Notes under the pieces: model-generated | The model's input: only the letters and a program-made list of their open reading frames with translations | Databases searched by the model: none | Told to the model about the DNA's origin: nothing | Shown here: positions 42,374-51,526 of the stretch, in pieces | How the letters are laid out: each line of letters begins with the position of its first letter | Numbering within the stretch: position 1 is the first letter of the stretch | DNA from: Marinoscillum sp040222955 | GTDB lineage: Bacteria; Bacteroidota; Bacteroidia; Cytophagales; Cyclobacteriaceae | NCBI RefSeq assembly: GCF_040222955.1 | Contig: NZ_JAVKCA010000005.1 | Span: forward strand, 85,727-149,726 | DNA: 64,000 nt | Direction of reading: 5' to 3' | Translations under genes and position numbers: made by a program

Positions 42374-43288
42374 TTAGCGCAATAAATCCGTATTCAAAGC
42401 TTTCCTTTTCAAGCGGCGATTGATCAATGGATAAATCAGCACTGAAGCAAGTATAAGGGCAGTTCCCAGGTAGAATCCAGAGGTCATTTTCTCCTTTTCA
42501 GGAAAGAAAACAAGCGCCATGGCTATTCCGTACACGGGCTCCAGGTTCACAGTGAGGTTGACTGAAAAAGCCGACAAACGCTTCATCAGCTTTACCGAAT
42601 AGGAATAGGCGTATACAGTACAGACCAGTGCCAATATGATCAGGTAGCCCCAATCGCTGAGTGTTGGACTCAAGGCCAGACTATCAATACCTTCAAAACT
42701 CAAATAAAGCGGGAAAAACAGGGCGATCGCGAGAGTGGCTCCGATCATCTCATAAAAAGTAATCACAAAAGGATCTTCCCGCTTAGTAAGCTTACCATTG
42801 ATGACAGTGAACAATGCCGCAATGGCCGCAGATAACATCGCTAAAATCAGCCCCAGAAAGTAATCAAACTCCACATTGAAGATAATGGCGATCCCCACAA
42901 AGGCAATCACGCTCAGCACTACTTCATAGGGTTTGATCCGGCGCTTGTTAAAGAGGGGTTCGAGAAAACTGGTCCAAAGCGAACAGGTAGCCATACCCGC
43001 CAGACACACCGATACATTGGATATCCGGGCAGACAAGAAAAACAGGATCCAGTGTGCTGCAATCAAGGCACCAGTCCCTATTGTCACCCAATGGTCTTTT
43101 CGCTGCTGAAACAAAAAAGGTTTCTTTCTGAAGTACACGATGGCCAGGAGTCCCAGAGAAGCCAGCAGCGTTCTGAAAAATACCATTTCTACTGAGGGTA
43201 GCTCAATGAGGACCCCCAGAATGGCCGTAAACCCCCATATGAGTACAATAAAATGGAGAAATGCAAAGTCTTTGGTTTCTTGCGTCAT
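42374..43288 (-). CDS. EamA/DMT family permease
   Basis: The 304-residue protein has ten predicted membrane segments in two EamA repeats. Recognisable are FLHFIVLIWGFTAILG in segment 1, VEMVFFRTLLASLG in segment 2 and NLTVNLEPVYGIAMALVFF near the end, the usual EamA glutamate-proline signature. Such transporters export or exchange small metabolites; the substrate is unknown. Its start overlaps the stop of the LptF/G-like gene by 4 bases. Confidence 0.88.
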   Translation of the reverse strand: MTQETKDFAFLHFIVLIWGFTAILGVLIELPSVEMVFFRTLLASLGLLAIVYFRKKPFLFQQRKDHWVTIGTGALIAAHWILFFLSARISNVSVCLAGMATCSLWTSFLEPLFNKRRIKPYEVVLSVIAFVGIAIIFNVEFDYFLGLILAMLSAAIAALFTVINGKLTKREDPFVITFYEMIGATLAIALFFPLYLSFEGIDSLALSPTLSDWGYLIILALVCTVYAYSYSVKLMKRLSAFSVNLTVNLEPVYGIAMALVFFPEKEKMTSGFYLGTALILASVLIYPLINRRLKRKALNTDLLR

Positions 43289-44367
43289 CGGGGTACAGTA
43301 TTATACATGAGCACGCCTACCACTGAGAAAATAATGTTGGGTATCCACACGGCCAGTATGGGATTGAGCGATCCCGCCTCGGCAATGGCCCGCGCCAGAA
43401 TGAAGAATATGATGAAAATGAAGGCGATCAAAAATCCCAGCGCGATCTGAAAACCGGTGCCGCGCCGCGACTTTTTGGCCGACACAATTACCCCGATAAA
43501 GCAAAGGATAATTACCCCAAAGGGCTGCATGTACCGAATGTATTTTTCAATCTGATAGAGCTGTACGTCATCTGCGCCCCGACTCTTCTGTAGGGCTATG
43601 TAAGCATTCAGCTCAGGAATGGTGAGGGTCTCCTGTAGCCGTTCTTTGTTCTGAAAATCAGAAGGAGACATGTTCAGTAAGGTGTCCAGATCACCGGCGG
43701 CTCCGCCTGAGGTGATCACTTCTGTATTTTCAAAAATCTGTCTTCGCTGCCAGTTTTTGAGGCTCCACTTGGCCGTGGCAGTATCCCAGTGGATACGCTT
43801 AGCCGTAAGCTTGTCTTCCAGCCGCTCATCTACGATGCGCTCTAACGTCACGTTGTAGCCTATGTCCCGCTGATTATTGTATCGGTCTATATAGATATAA
43901 TCGTTTTCCGCAATCTTCAGGTGAATATTCCTGTCAGAGTAGAAGTACGGCTTTTTCAGGTAGTTCAATTCAAACCCTATCCTGAATTTATTGGCATTGG
44001 GAATGACATAACCCATGAAAACGTAGCTCATAGCAGCGATCAACACTGCCGCCATGAAATAGGGAACCAACATCCTTCTAAAACTAACTCCTGAGGCCAG
44101 AATGGCAATAATCTCGGTCTGTGCGGCTAGCTTGGCAGTCACAAAAACAGTGGCAATAAAAGCTGTAATGGGGGTGAGCAGAATCGCAAAGTATGGAAAG
44201 AGGGTCATGTAATATTTGAAAATCTGCTCCCGGCTCACGTCATTCTGAATGAAATCATCATTCTTTTCTGTAAAGTCAATGACACAGATAATCAACACCA
44301 GCATGAACACCACAAACACGAAGGTGCTCAGCACTTTTTGCAATATGTACCAATCTAATTTCTTCAA
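43285..44367 (-). CDS. LptF/LptG family permease (YjgP/YjgQ)
   Basis: The 360-residue product has the LptF/G layout: three N-terminal membrane segments (LDWYILQKVLSTFVFVVFML, then PYFAILLTPITAFIATVF), a periplasmic beta-jelly-roll of about 200 residues, and three C-terminal segments (PFGVIILCFIGVIVS onward). With LptB it extracts lipopolysaccharide from the inner membrane. One of the two subunits is represented here; which one cannot be decided by eye. It overlaps tgt by 4 bases and EamA by 4 bases. Confidence 0.88.
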   Translation of the reverse strand: MKKLDWYILQKVLSTFVFVVFMLVLIICVIDFTEKNDDFIQNDVSREQIFKYYMTLFPYFAILLTPITAFIATVFVTAKLAAQTEIIAILASGVSFRRMLVPYFMAAVLIAAMSYVFMGYVIPNANKFRIGFELNYLKKPYFYSDRNIHLKIAENDYIYIDRYNNQRDIGYNVTLERIVDERLEDKLTAKRIHWDTATAKWSLKNWQRRQIFENTEVITSGGAAGDLDTLLNMSPSDFQNKERLQETLTIPELNAYIALQKSRGADDVQLYQIEKYIRYMQPFGVIILCFIGVIVSAKKSRRGTGFQIALGFLIAFIFIIFFILARAIAEAGSLNPILAVWIPNIIFSVVGVLMYNTVPR

Positions 44368-45494
44368 AGTCGGGTTGTTACTTTTTTCACCATGGCCGTT
44401 TTCCAGCGGTCAAAGTTACCTGCTTTTATTTGTACCCTGGCTTCCTTTACTAACCATAGATAGAAGGATAAATTGTGAATGCTACAAATCTGGGCACCTA
44501 GTATTTCCTTACTCATGATCAGGTGACGAAGATAAGCCCGGGTATAGAAAGTGCTTACATACCCCTCTATAACAGGATCAATAGGAATATAGGCTTCTTT
44601 CCATTTTTCATTCTTGATATTAATAATCCCCTCACTGGTAAAGAGCATGCCGTTTCGGGCATTCCTGGTAGGCATCACACAGTCAAACATATCCACTCCC
44701 AGCGCAATACACTCCAGTATGTTTTCCGGAGTACCCACACCCATCAAATATCGAGGCTTATCTGCTGGAAGAATGTCGCAAACCAACTCAGTCATGGCAT
44801 ACATGTCCTCGTGTGGCTCACCCACAGACAAGCCACCGATGGCATTTCCTTCGCGCCCCTGCTCGGCAATGAACTCCGCAGACTGCTTGCGCAAATCGGG
44901 GTAAGTGCTGCCCTGCACGATGGGAAAAAACGTCTGACTGTAGCCATAAAGCGCATTGGTAGAATCAAACTGCTGTATACACCGTTTCAACCACCGGTGA
45001 GTCATGTGCATGGAATTCTCCGCATACTTTTTATCACATGGATAGGGCGTGCATTCGTCAAAAGCCATGATAATATCCGCACCAATGACCCGCTGTATAT
45101 CCATCACACGCTCCGGCGTAAAATCATGCATGGAGCCGTCAATGTGAGACTTGAACCGCACCCCCGACTCAGTGATTTTTCGGTTGTCCCCCAGGGAGTA
45201 GACCTGATACCCCCCGCTATCCGTCAGAATGGGTCGATCCCAGCCATTGAACCCGTGAAGTCCGCCTGCTTTTTGGATTACCTCCAGACCAGGTCTCAGG
45301 TAGAGGTGATAAGTGTTACCCAAAATGATCTGGGCATTGATATCCTCCTTCAGCTCTCGTTGGTGAACGGCCTTCACCGTACCAGCAGTACCCACAGGCA
45401 TAAAGATAGGAGTCTCTATTTGCCCGTGATCGGTTTCCACCAGGCCGGTTCGTGCCTTTGACTTGTCGTCGGTATGTAGTAGCGTAAATTTCAT
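44364..45494 (-). CDS. tgt: Queuine tRNA-ribosyltransferase, zinc-site residues missing
   Basis: The 376-residue TIM-barrel enzyme has TDSGGYQVYSL, IGADIIMAFDECTPYP, GGLSVGEP and GVDMFDCVMPTRNARNG, the nucleophile and substrate motifs of bacterial Tgt, which exchanges guanine 34 for preQ1. The C-terminal zinc site normally has C-x-C-x-x-C before a RAYLRHL block; here those positions are Ile309, Gly311 and Ser314, while the later His340 (SIHNL) is retained. The enzyme should therefore lack the structural zinc. It is the first gene of the leftward unit, 27 bases from the divergent glycosyltransferase gene. Confidence 0.94.
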   Translation of the reverse strand: MKFTLLHTDDKSKARTGLVETDHGQIETPIFMPVGTAGTVKAVHQRELKEDINAQIILGNTYHLYLRPGLEVIQKAGGLHGFNGWDRPILTDSGGYQVYSLGDNRKITESGVRFKSHIDGSMHDFTPERVMDIQRVIGADIIMAFDECTPYPCDKKYAENSMHMTHRWLKRCIQQFDSTNALYGYSQTFFPIVQGSTYPDLRKQSAEFIAEQGREGNAIGGLSVGEPHEDMYAMTELVCDILPADKPRYLMGVGTPENILECIALGVDMFDCVMPTRNARNGMLFTSEGIINIKNEKWKEAYIPIDPVIEGYVSTFYTRAYLRHLIMSKEILGAQICSIHNLSFYLWLVKEARVQIKAGNFDRWKTAMVKKVTTRL

Positions 45495-45521
45495 AAATGC
45501 GGCAAAAATAGTTGGCTTGGT

Positions 45522-46664
45522 ATGAATATCACCATTTTGTGGCTCCTATCTTTACCCATTAAGCCCTATCACGTTTTGGAGTACTTTTTTTACACTTTTT
45601 CAATCCTTCACCTCTATCTGATCATTCAGACCGTGAAACCACTGCTGAGAAAGCGTACCTCAAAAGTCACCGCTACTTCGCCTGACTTTACGGTCCTGGT
45701 TTGTGCTCATAACGAGGAAGAGAACCTGAGGACACTTGTCCCCCTCCTTCTGGCTCAGGAATATCCATGTTTTGAAATAATCATCGTGCTGGACAGATGC
45801 ACAGATGGGAGCAATACACTGATGAGTTCATTGGGCGATGACCGGATGCGAGTGATAGAAATTACTAGAGTACCGGAAGCTTATAACCCAAAAAAATATG
45901 CAATCAAAAGCGGTGTAGAAATGGCTGGGCACGAGTGGCTCCTGCTTACTGACGCTGACTGTCATCCCGTTTCCAATCAATGGATTGCCTCCTTTGCAAG
46001 GTGTGCTGCAGAGAAGACAGAGGTGATACTAGGCGTAAGTCCATATACCGACGAAGCAGGTCTGATCAGTCAGCTCACATCCTACGAAACACTCCATACT
46101 GCTATCCATTACACATCGGCTGCCTGCCAGGGGAAAGCTTACATGGGAGTGGGCAGAAACATCGCCTATCGAAAAGATACCTTTGAAAAAGTAGACGGAT
46201 TTCACCCATTTGAGGCGGTAGTGGGTGGAGACGATGACCTGCTGGTACAAAAAATGAGCACTTCCGACAACACGGTGGTGAATTTTAACTCAGATAGTTT
46301 AACCTATTCCCTACCAGAACGTAAATGGGAAGGATATCTCAAGCAAAAAACAAGGCATTTGTCAGTGGGAAAGCATTACCAACCAGCAGTGAAAATGGCG
46401 CATTTTATAAGGGCCTTTGCTCACGGTGTTCTATGGCTTTGTTTCCTATATTTGCTCTTCTCCTTTCAGTACCCTACACGAATTATTGTACTGTTCGGCT
46501 TGTTGATACTGGTAAAAGGAGTATTTTTCAGAAAAATCGCCAATAATCTCGGGATGCCTTTTCATGGTATTTGGTTTCCTTTGATGGATTTGATTTATGC
46601 GGTTTTTTTACCCCTGCTAGGTGTCAGGGCCATGTTTGTAAAGAATATTAGATGGACGAAGTAA
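45522..46664 (+). CDS. Membrane-bound family 2 glycosyltransferase
   Basis: The 380-residue product has an N-terminal membrane segment, a GT-A domain (VLVCAHNEEENL, LLLTDADCHP with the D-x-D motif, and GGDDDLLVQK), a KQKTRHLS block in the acceptor region, and three to four C-terminal membrane segments. This type transfers a sugar to a lipid or growing polysaccharide at the inner membrane. The 3' end overlaps the sigma factor gene by 13 bases. It sits divergent from tgt in a 27-base gap. Donor and acceptor are unknown. Confidence 0.88.
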   Translation: MNITILWLLSLPIKPYHVLEYFFYTFSILHLYLIIQTVKPLLRKRTSKVTATSPDFTVLVCAHNEEENLRTLVPLLLAQEYPCFEIIIVLDRCTDGSNTLMSSLGDDRMRVIEITRVPEAYNPKKYAIKSGVEMAGHEWLLLTDADCHPVSNQWIASFARCAAEKTEVILGVSPYTDEAGLISQLTSYETLHTAIHYTSAACQGKAYMGVGRNIAYRKDTFEKVDGFHPFEAVVGGDDDLLVQKMSTSDNTVVNFNSDSLTYSLPERKWEGYLKQKTRHLSVGKHYQPAVKMAHFIRAFAHGVLWLCFLYLLFSFQYPTRIIVLFGLLILVKGVFFRKIANNLGMPFHGIWFPLMDLIYAVFLPLLGVRAMFVKNIRWTK

Positions 46665-47263
46665 AAAGGCAATTTTCAGAAAAGGCCCTTCAGGATTTTA
46701 AACTCATCGATCGAGCAACGCTGCACAATGATGAGTCGGCTTTTGCTGACTTGATGAGCCGGTATAAAAAACCGGTATACCATATGATCCTCAAAATGGT
46801 GCGAAATGTAGATGACGCTGAGGACCTTACCATAGAAGCTTTTGCCAAGGCCTTCAAAAACCTGGCCCGTTTCAAAAAGGATTACACCTTTAGTACCTGG
46901 CTTTTTCGGATTGCCACCAACAACGCCATCGATTTTATCAGAAAGAAAAAACTGGAGACCTACAGCCTCAACACGTCATTTACGGATGATAGCGGCGAGT
47001 CTGTCAACATAGATGTGGAGGATGCCGAGCGTACTCCTGACGAAGAAGCGATCAACACACAAAAGATCGAGCTGGTGCGTATGTTTGTGACCAAACTACC
47101 CCCCAAATATCAGCGCCTGGTAAAGCTGAGGTACTTTGACGAACTCTCCTACGAAGAGATTGCCACAGAACTGGAGGCGCCGCTGGGCACCGTGAAGGCA
47201 CAGCTTCACCGTGCCCGGGAACTCATGTACGAATTAGTGAAAGACAAAAAGAAACACATTTGA
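46652..47263 (+). CDS. ECF-type RNA polymerase sigma factor (sigma-70 family)
   Basis: The 203-residue product has region 2 (YKKPVYHMILKMVRNVDDAEDL, FSTWLFRIATNNAIDFIR) and region 4 (LPPKYQRLVKLRYFDELSYEEIA, GTVKAQLHRARELM), separated by an acidic linker, and no region 1 or 3. No anti-sigma gene lies beside it; it is enclosed between the glycosyltransferase (13-base overlap) and rsmG (4-base overlap). Targets cannot be deduced from sequence here. Confidence 0.93.
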   Translation: MDEVKRQFSEKALQDFKLIDRATLHNDESAFADLMSRYKKPVYHMILKMVRNVDDAEDLTIEAFAKAFKNLARFKKDYTFSTWLFRIATNNAIDFIRKKKLETYSLNTSFTDDSGESVNIDVEDAERTPDEEAINTQKIELVRMFVTKLPPKYQRLVKLRYFDELSYEEIATELEAPLGTVKAQLHRARELMYELVKDKKKHI

Positions 47264-47895
47264 TGTCAGGTGGTGTTCAGGTCATCTTTGACCACTTTCC
47301 GGATCTGTCCGCAGTACAAAAAAAACAGTTTGAAGCCCTTTCGGCATTATATGCCGAATGGAATGAGAAGATCAACGTGATCTCCAGAAAAGATATTGAT
47401 CAGCTCTACACCCGGCACATCCTGCACAGCCTCGCCATTGCCAGCTTCATTTCGTTTCCTTCTGGCAGCAAAGTGCTGGACATTGGCACAGGAGGGGGGT
47501 TTCCGGGTATTCCGTTGGCCATCCTCTTTCCAGAATCTTCTTTTTTCCTGGCTGATAGCATTGGCAAGAAGATCAAAGTAGTACAGGAAGTAGCGCAGGC
47601 AATAGGCCTGACCAACGTGCATGCCGAGCACATCCGCGCCGAGCAGATCAAAGAAAAATTTGACTTCATTGTATCCAGAGCGGTGGCCAGAACCAAACAG
47701 CTCTACAACTGGACACATCAAATGATCCAGTCCTCAGACCACCCAACACTGGCCAGTGGATACCTTTTACTCAAAGGAGGAGAACTGGATGAAGAGATGA
47801 AGGAGTTTGGCCAGTCCCATAGCATCATCCCCGTCAGCGACTATTTCGAAGATCCCTTTTTCGAGACCAAAAAGATCATTTATATTCCGGTATAG
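47260..47895 (+). CDS. rsmG: 16S rRNA (guanine(527)-N7)-methyltransferase
   Basis: The 211-residue product has the RsmG N-terminal part (LYAEWNEKINVISRKD, YTRHILHSLAIA), the AdoMet-binding glycine loop VLDIGTGGGFPGIPLAI, and the FDFIVSRAVA block. It methylates G527 in the 530 loop of 16S rRNA. The ATG overlaps the sigma-factor stop in an ATGA junction, so the two are translationally coupled. Confidence 0.95.
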   Translation: MMSGGVQVIFDHFPDLSAVQKKQFEALSALYAEWNEKINVISRKDIDQLYTRHILHSLAIASFISFPSGSKVLDIGTGGGFPGIPLAILFPESSFFLADSIGKKIKVVQEVAQAIGLTNVHAEHIRAEQIKEKFDFIVSRAVARTKQLYNWTHQMIQSSDHPTLASGYLLLKGGELDEEMKEFGQSHSIIPVSDYFEDPFFETKKIIYIPV

Positions 47896-47923
47896 CCGAA
47901 TCGAATCATAAACCACCCCTCCT

Positions 47924-49339
47924 ATGAACCACGAGGAATTTAGAAAAAACGCCCATGCCGCTGTGGACTGGGTGGCAGACTACTTACAGCAGATCGAAAA
48001 ATACCCTGTAAAATCACAGGTGGCCCCCAAAGACATTTACGATCAGATACCTCCATCACCTCCCGGTAGTGGAGAGCCGTTTGAGGCCCTGATGAGCGAT
48101 CTTGACAGCATTATTATGCCCGGAATCACCCATTGGCAACATCCCCACTTCCACGCCTATTTTCCCGGTAACTCCAGCTATCCATCAGTCATCGCCGAAA
48201 TACTTACCGCGGGAATAGGTGCCCAGTGTATGGTGTGGGAGACCTCTCCCGCCGCTGCTGAGTTGGAGGAGCGCATGATGGAATGGTTCAAGGAAATGAT
48301 GGGCCTTCCGACTGACTGGCACGGGGTAATCCAGGACACAGCCTCTACCGCCACACTTACTGCACTGCTTACTGCACGCGAATGGAAAACTGATTTTCAA
48401 AGCAACACCAAAGGTGTTACTGAAAGAAAATTAAGAATCTACTGCTCCACGGAGACGCATTCATCCGCCGAAAAAGCCGTGAAAATAGCCGGACTGGGCA
48501 GTGAAAACCTGGTGAAAATCCCCGTGGATGGTGAAATGTCTATGGTTCCAGCTGCGCTTCAAAAAGCAATCGAGGCGGATATGGCCATGGGGTACACCCC
48601 CTGCATGGTCATTTCCGCAATGGGCACCACTGGCACCCTCGCCTTTGATCCCACCAAACAGATCGGAGAAATCTGCCGGCAATACAACATCTGGTTTCAT
48701 GTAGATGCTGCCTACGCAGGAAGTGCGCTGGTACTACCCGAACTTGAGTGGCTCAGAGAAGGACTGGAGCTGGCGGATAGTTTCGTTTTTAATCCGCACA
48801 AGTGGCTCTTCACCAATTTTGACTGCAGTGCTTACTTTGTAAAAGACAAAGAAGCCCTGATCAAAACTTTTGAGATTCTCCCAGAATACCTGAAAACCAA
48901 AACCAGAGGGCAGGTCAATGATTACAGAGACTGGGGCATCCAGCTGGGCAGGCGCTTTCGGGCACTCAAACTATGGTTTGTCATCCGCACCTACGGAGTT
49001 GATCACCTGAGATCCACCATCCGCACACATATTGGCTATGGAGCGTGGCTGGCTAATCAGATTGAGAAAGATTCACACTTTGAGCTCCTCACCCCCCAGA
49101 AACTGAACATGGTGGTCTTTCGCTACTCCGCTTCCGATAAAAGCACTGAGGAATTAAACACGATCAACGAAAGCATCCTCACCCAAATCAACCAGTCGGG
49201 CAAGGCCTATATTACTCACACCAAGGTAAATGGAATGTATGGCATCAGGGTGGTATTAGGCCAGACAAGGTTGGAAAAAAACCATGTGAAAAATTTATGG
49301 GGATTGTTGGTTAAAACGAGTGATGAATCATCCCATTAA
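47924..49339 (+). CDS. Pyridoxal-dependent aromatic-L-amino-acid decarboxylase family protein
   Basis: The 471-residue product is a group II decarboxylase. It has the N-terminal PG-x-T/S-HWQHP block (ITHWQHPHFHAYFP), QDTASTATLTALLTARE, the PLP-binding FHVDAAYAGSALV, and the lysine that forms the Schiff base, Lys293 in NPHKWLFTNFDCSA. The family decarboxylates L-DOPA, tryptophan, tyrosine or related acids to amines. Bacteroidota members are often annotated as tryptophan or DOPA decarboxylases, but the substrate is not fixed by what I see. It starts 28 bases after rsmG. Confidence 0.9.
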   Translation: MNHEEFRKNAHAAVDWVADYLQQIEKYPVKSQVAPKDIYDQIPPSPPGSGEPFEALMSDLDSIIMPGITHWQHPHFHAYFPGNSSYPSVIAEILTAGIGAQCMVWETSPAAAELEERMMEWFKEMMGLPTDWHGVIQDTASTATLTALLTAREWKTDFQSNTKGVTERKLRIYCSTETHSSAEKAVKIAGLGSENLVKIPVDGEMSMVPAALQKAIEADMAMGYTPCMVISAMGTTGTLAFDPTKQIGEICRQYNIWFHVDAAYAGSALVLPELEWLREGLELADSFVFNPHKWLFTNFDCSAYFVKDKEALIKTFEILPEYLKTKTRGQVNDYRDWGIQLGRRFRALKLWFVIRTYGVDHLRSTIRTHIGYGAWLANQIEKDSHFELLTPQKLNMVVFRYSASDKSTEELNTINESILTQINQSGKAYITHTKVNGMYGIRVVLGQTRLEKNHVKNLWGLLVKTSDESSH

Positions 49340-49434
49340 TAAAGCTCATTCATTAGAAAGCATTGATAATGAAGCACTTTCTGAACAACGGAACTTTAAC
49401 TCGTCAACCTCTTCTTTTTCACAGAATTGCTTCT

Positions 49435-49442
49435 TATGTTTG
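49435..49442 (+). promoter_or_regulatory. Possible -7 element for the TM2-domain gene
   Basis: TATGTTTG fits TAnnTTTG and lies 32 bases before ATG 49475. A matching TTG at -33 is absent (TTC/TTT there). Its position supports starting the gene at 49475 rather than at the upstream TTG 49427 or ATG 49436. Confidence 0.4.
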
Positions 49443-49474
49443 ATCAAATTATTCTAACCATAATCACAATTTTG

Positions 49475-49867
49475 ATGAAAAAATTCTTACTTATCGCTTT
49501 TGCTCTGGGCTATTCCTTAGTAGGCCTTTCTAACGGAAAATACGCTATCGATGACTCTAAAGTTGAATCCATCATGGAACAAGCTATTTCAATTGATTCA
49601 AAAGTTGTTCTCGATAATCCTTTTTCTGTATCTGGGGTTCAGGAAGAAAAAAATGTGTGGATTGCCGTTGCTTTGGACTTCTTTTTAGGAGGCCTTGGTG
49701 TTCACAGGGTATACCTCGGTACACCTCCGGGAATTATTGCCGGTTATTTCTTCACCTGTGGAGGAATCTTCGGAATATTGCCGCTTGTTGATCTAATCGT
49801 TTTGGTCATCAACAATGAAGACATCAGTGCTTATGTGAATAAGAAGGGCCTGATAATGTTTAATTAA
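49475..49867 (+). CDS. Secreted-start TM2 domain protein
   Basis: From ATG 49475 the 130-residue product has a signal peptide (MKKFLLIAFALGYSLVGLSN), a polar stretch of about 45 residues, then a TM2 domain: VWIAVALDFFLGGLGVHRVYLG, followed by a second hydrophobic hairpin (GGIFGILPLVDLIVLVI). TM2 proteins have two membrane helices joined by a short turn; their role is unknown. Earlier in-frame starts would destroy the signal peptide. It is convergent to the YidD-like operon and shares the following terminator with it. Confidence 0.83.
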   Translation: MKKFLLIAFALGYSLVGLSNGKYAIDDSKVESIMEQAISIDSKVVLDNPFSVSGVQEEKNVWIAVALDFFLGGLGVHRVYLGTPPGIIAGYFFTCGGIFGILPLVDLIVLVINNEDISAYVNKKGLIMFN

Positions 49868-49889
49868 TAGGCTGCTTTATCAATACTAG

Positions 49890-49914
49890 AAAAACCCTCT
49901 CTAAGAGGGTTTTT
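49890..49914. terminator. Bidirectional Rho-independent terminator
   Basis: An 11-bp stem (AAAAACCCTCT and complement) with a CTA loop ends in T runs on both strands. It sits between the TM2 gene and the convergent operon; the TGA of the latter (49917-49915) touches the stem. Confidence 0.88.
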
Positions 49915-50715
49915 TCATTTAATACCCTTCATCAACTGGGAGCTCATTTTCCTTGCCTGCTCCTTGTTTCTTGCCATTGCCAATTCTCTTGCGTTCCTGG
50001 CTCCGCCCAGATAAAATGTATAAAACAAAGCCACCCCGGTCATCCCTCCTGTGAAGAAGTAGCCTTGATGCAGGCTATAGGCACTAAACCCTACTAATAG
50101 CACCTGAATACTCCCAGAAAGTACTCCTTTTAAGTAATGACCAGAATACATCTGCCCCACTCCCGGGAGGAATAAGGACAAGTTGTAAGCTTTGTCAGGA
50201 TTCTTAGGTTTTAACTTACCCGAAAAAACTTCCTGAATCTGCTTACTAGTAATGCTCAAATGATCAGCATTTTGAAGAGCCAATTCTTTTGCTTCTACCC
50301 ATTTATTCAAGCCAATAAGATTCAAAATTTCCAAAACCAGAATATCATTGTCCACCCCCTCCTGCGAAGTACCTTGTGACAATCGGTATTTCAGTAGCTC
50401 ATCAAAACTTCTTTGATAATTCCCAAGCAAGTAGTTCAGAAGGATTTTCTCATATTTTAATGCCCCGTTTAGTGAATCTCTTGAAGAAATTTTAATGCGA
50501 TTGAGTATATCCAGTGCAGATTGATAGTCGCCAATCCCTTTATAGATATAGGATTTCTGCAATAAGAAAAAACCTTTTCTAGATAAGTCACTCTCCTCAA
50601 AAGCAAGTCGCTCATAGTATAATGCACTTTTGAGCACATCACGAGGAATGTTCTCCTGTCCACTACTTACAAAGTAACCGTATAGGAATATGCATATGAA
50701 GCAATATCGCATCAT
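49915..50715 (-). CDS. Hypothetical TPR-like membrane protein with PGVGQMYSG tail
   Basis: The 266-residue product has a signal peptide (to about SSGQE), a helical TPR-like middle (GDYQSALDILNRIK, GNYQRSFDELLKY), and a hydrophobic C-terminal part starting LFLPGVGQMYSGHYLKG, with two or three membrane segments. The PG-x-GQ-x-Y-x-G form recalls TM2/DUF5683 domains. It is built like its upstream neighbour (helical part, then PG-motif and membrane part), so the two are probably old paralogues. The start overlaps that neighbour by 53 bases; Met2 is an alternative. Function is unknown. Confidence 0.8.
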   Translation of the reverse strand: MMRYCFICIFLYGYFVSSGQENIPRDVLKSALYYERLAFEESDLSRKGFFLLQKSYIYKGIGDYQSALDILNRIKISSRDSLNGALKYEKILLNYLLGNYQRSFDELLKYRLSQGTSQEGVDNDILVLEILNLIGLNKWVEAKELALQNADHLSITSKQIQEVFSGKLKPKNPDKAYNLSLFLPGVGQMYSGHYLKGVLSGSIQVLLVGFSAYSLHQGYFFTGGMTGVALFYTFYLGGARNARELAMARNKEQARKMSSQLMKGIK

Positions 50716-51526
50716 GATTCGTTTTGTTAAAATTCACATTCTCCACCTTAACAGCAACCACACTCCCCCAAATATTGGCTACATAAAAAACTGAGAAGAT
50801 GCTTCCAAAAACAATAAAGGAGGCACTTTTAGGGCCGTCTTTGCGATACCCTTCATAAGCTTGCAAGGCAAAAATAGTACTCGTCATCAGGCTCATGGTA
50901 CCCTGCCCTATTTTGCCCAAATAAAACTTCCCTCCGCCTGGTATGATGGCCGATAGCACACCGGCAATCACAGGAGATTTGGCTTTTCGATCCCGCATTA
51001 CATGGTGGGTGTCCAATAGGGCCTGCTGATGGTCAACAAGCTGATAATAATTAGGATCAAAGGAAGTTTGAAAGGACTCAAAGCGCTCAAAATTATGATC
51101 AAGCAATGACAATCCCGCCAAACTCAGCTTCCGAAGCTCAGCATGTAGCTCGGACAAACTATCGGTCTGCATCAAAACCTGATTCGCTTTGCCGTAATCA
51201 CCAAGGTAGGCATACTGTAATCCTGAATAAAACCTGGATGTATTCCAAAAATTGAGATTTGAACGATTCACATCCTCAAAAAAACGTATCGAGCTCGCCC
51301 TGTTTTTCCGGAAGTACTCGAACATTCCCAGGTGAAAAGCAGTCGTATCTGTTCTTCCTAAAACCAACTCCTTTTGCTCCAGCCAAAAGACACCTTCATC
51401 GTAAGCCGAAATGGATTCGAGATGCAACAAGAATTGATAATCATTGTCTGAAAACCCCTGACCAAATGACCAAAGAGAACCTAATAAGCTTATGTGAATA
51501 AGAAAACTTCTCTTACTGATAGTCAT
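50663..51526 (-). CDS. Hypothetical TPR-like membrane protein with PGGGKFYLG tail
   Basis: The 287-residue product has a signal peptide (to about SFGQG), a helical middle (FYSGLQYAYLGDYGKANQVL), and a hydrophobic tail beginning VLSAIIPGGGKFYLGKIGQG with about three membrane segments. It overlaps the YidD-like gene by 14 bases upstream and the next gene by 53 bases, the longest same-strand overlap in the window. I do not recognise a named family beyond the TM2/DUF5683-like tail. The overlaps argue for translational coupling of the operon. Confidence 0.8.
   Translation of the reverse strand: MTISKRSFLIHISLLGSLWSFGQGFSDNDYQFLLHLESISAYDEGVFWLEQKELVLGRTDTTAFHLGMFEYFRKNRASSIRFFEDVNRSNLNFWNTSRFYSGLQYAYLGDYGKANQVLMQTDSLSELHAELRKLSLAGLSLLDHNFERFESFQTSFDPNYYQLVDHQQALLDTHHVMRDRKAKSPVIAGVLSAIIPGGGKFYLGKIGQGTMSLMTSTIFALQAYEGYRKDGPKSASFIVFGSIFSVFYVANIWGSVVAVKVENVNFNKTNHDAILLHMHIPIRLLCK

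Noticed and set aside
44523..45461. A 312-codon open frame on the plus strand inside tgt
   Set aside because: Antisense shadow of tgt, which has all family blocks in its frame; the shadow product shows no domain.
45503..45510. Minus-strand TATTTTTG as a tgt promoter element
   Set aside because: No TTG at the required distance, and it would place the transcript start on the ATG; kept out for lack of support.
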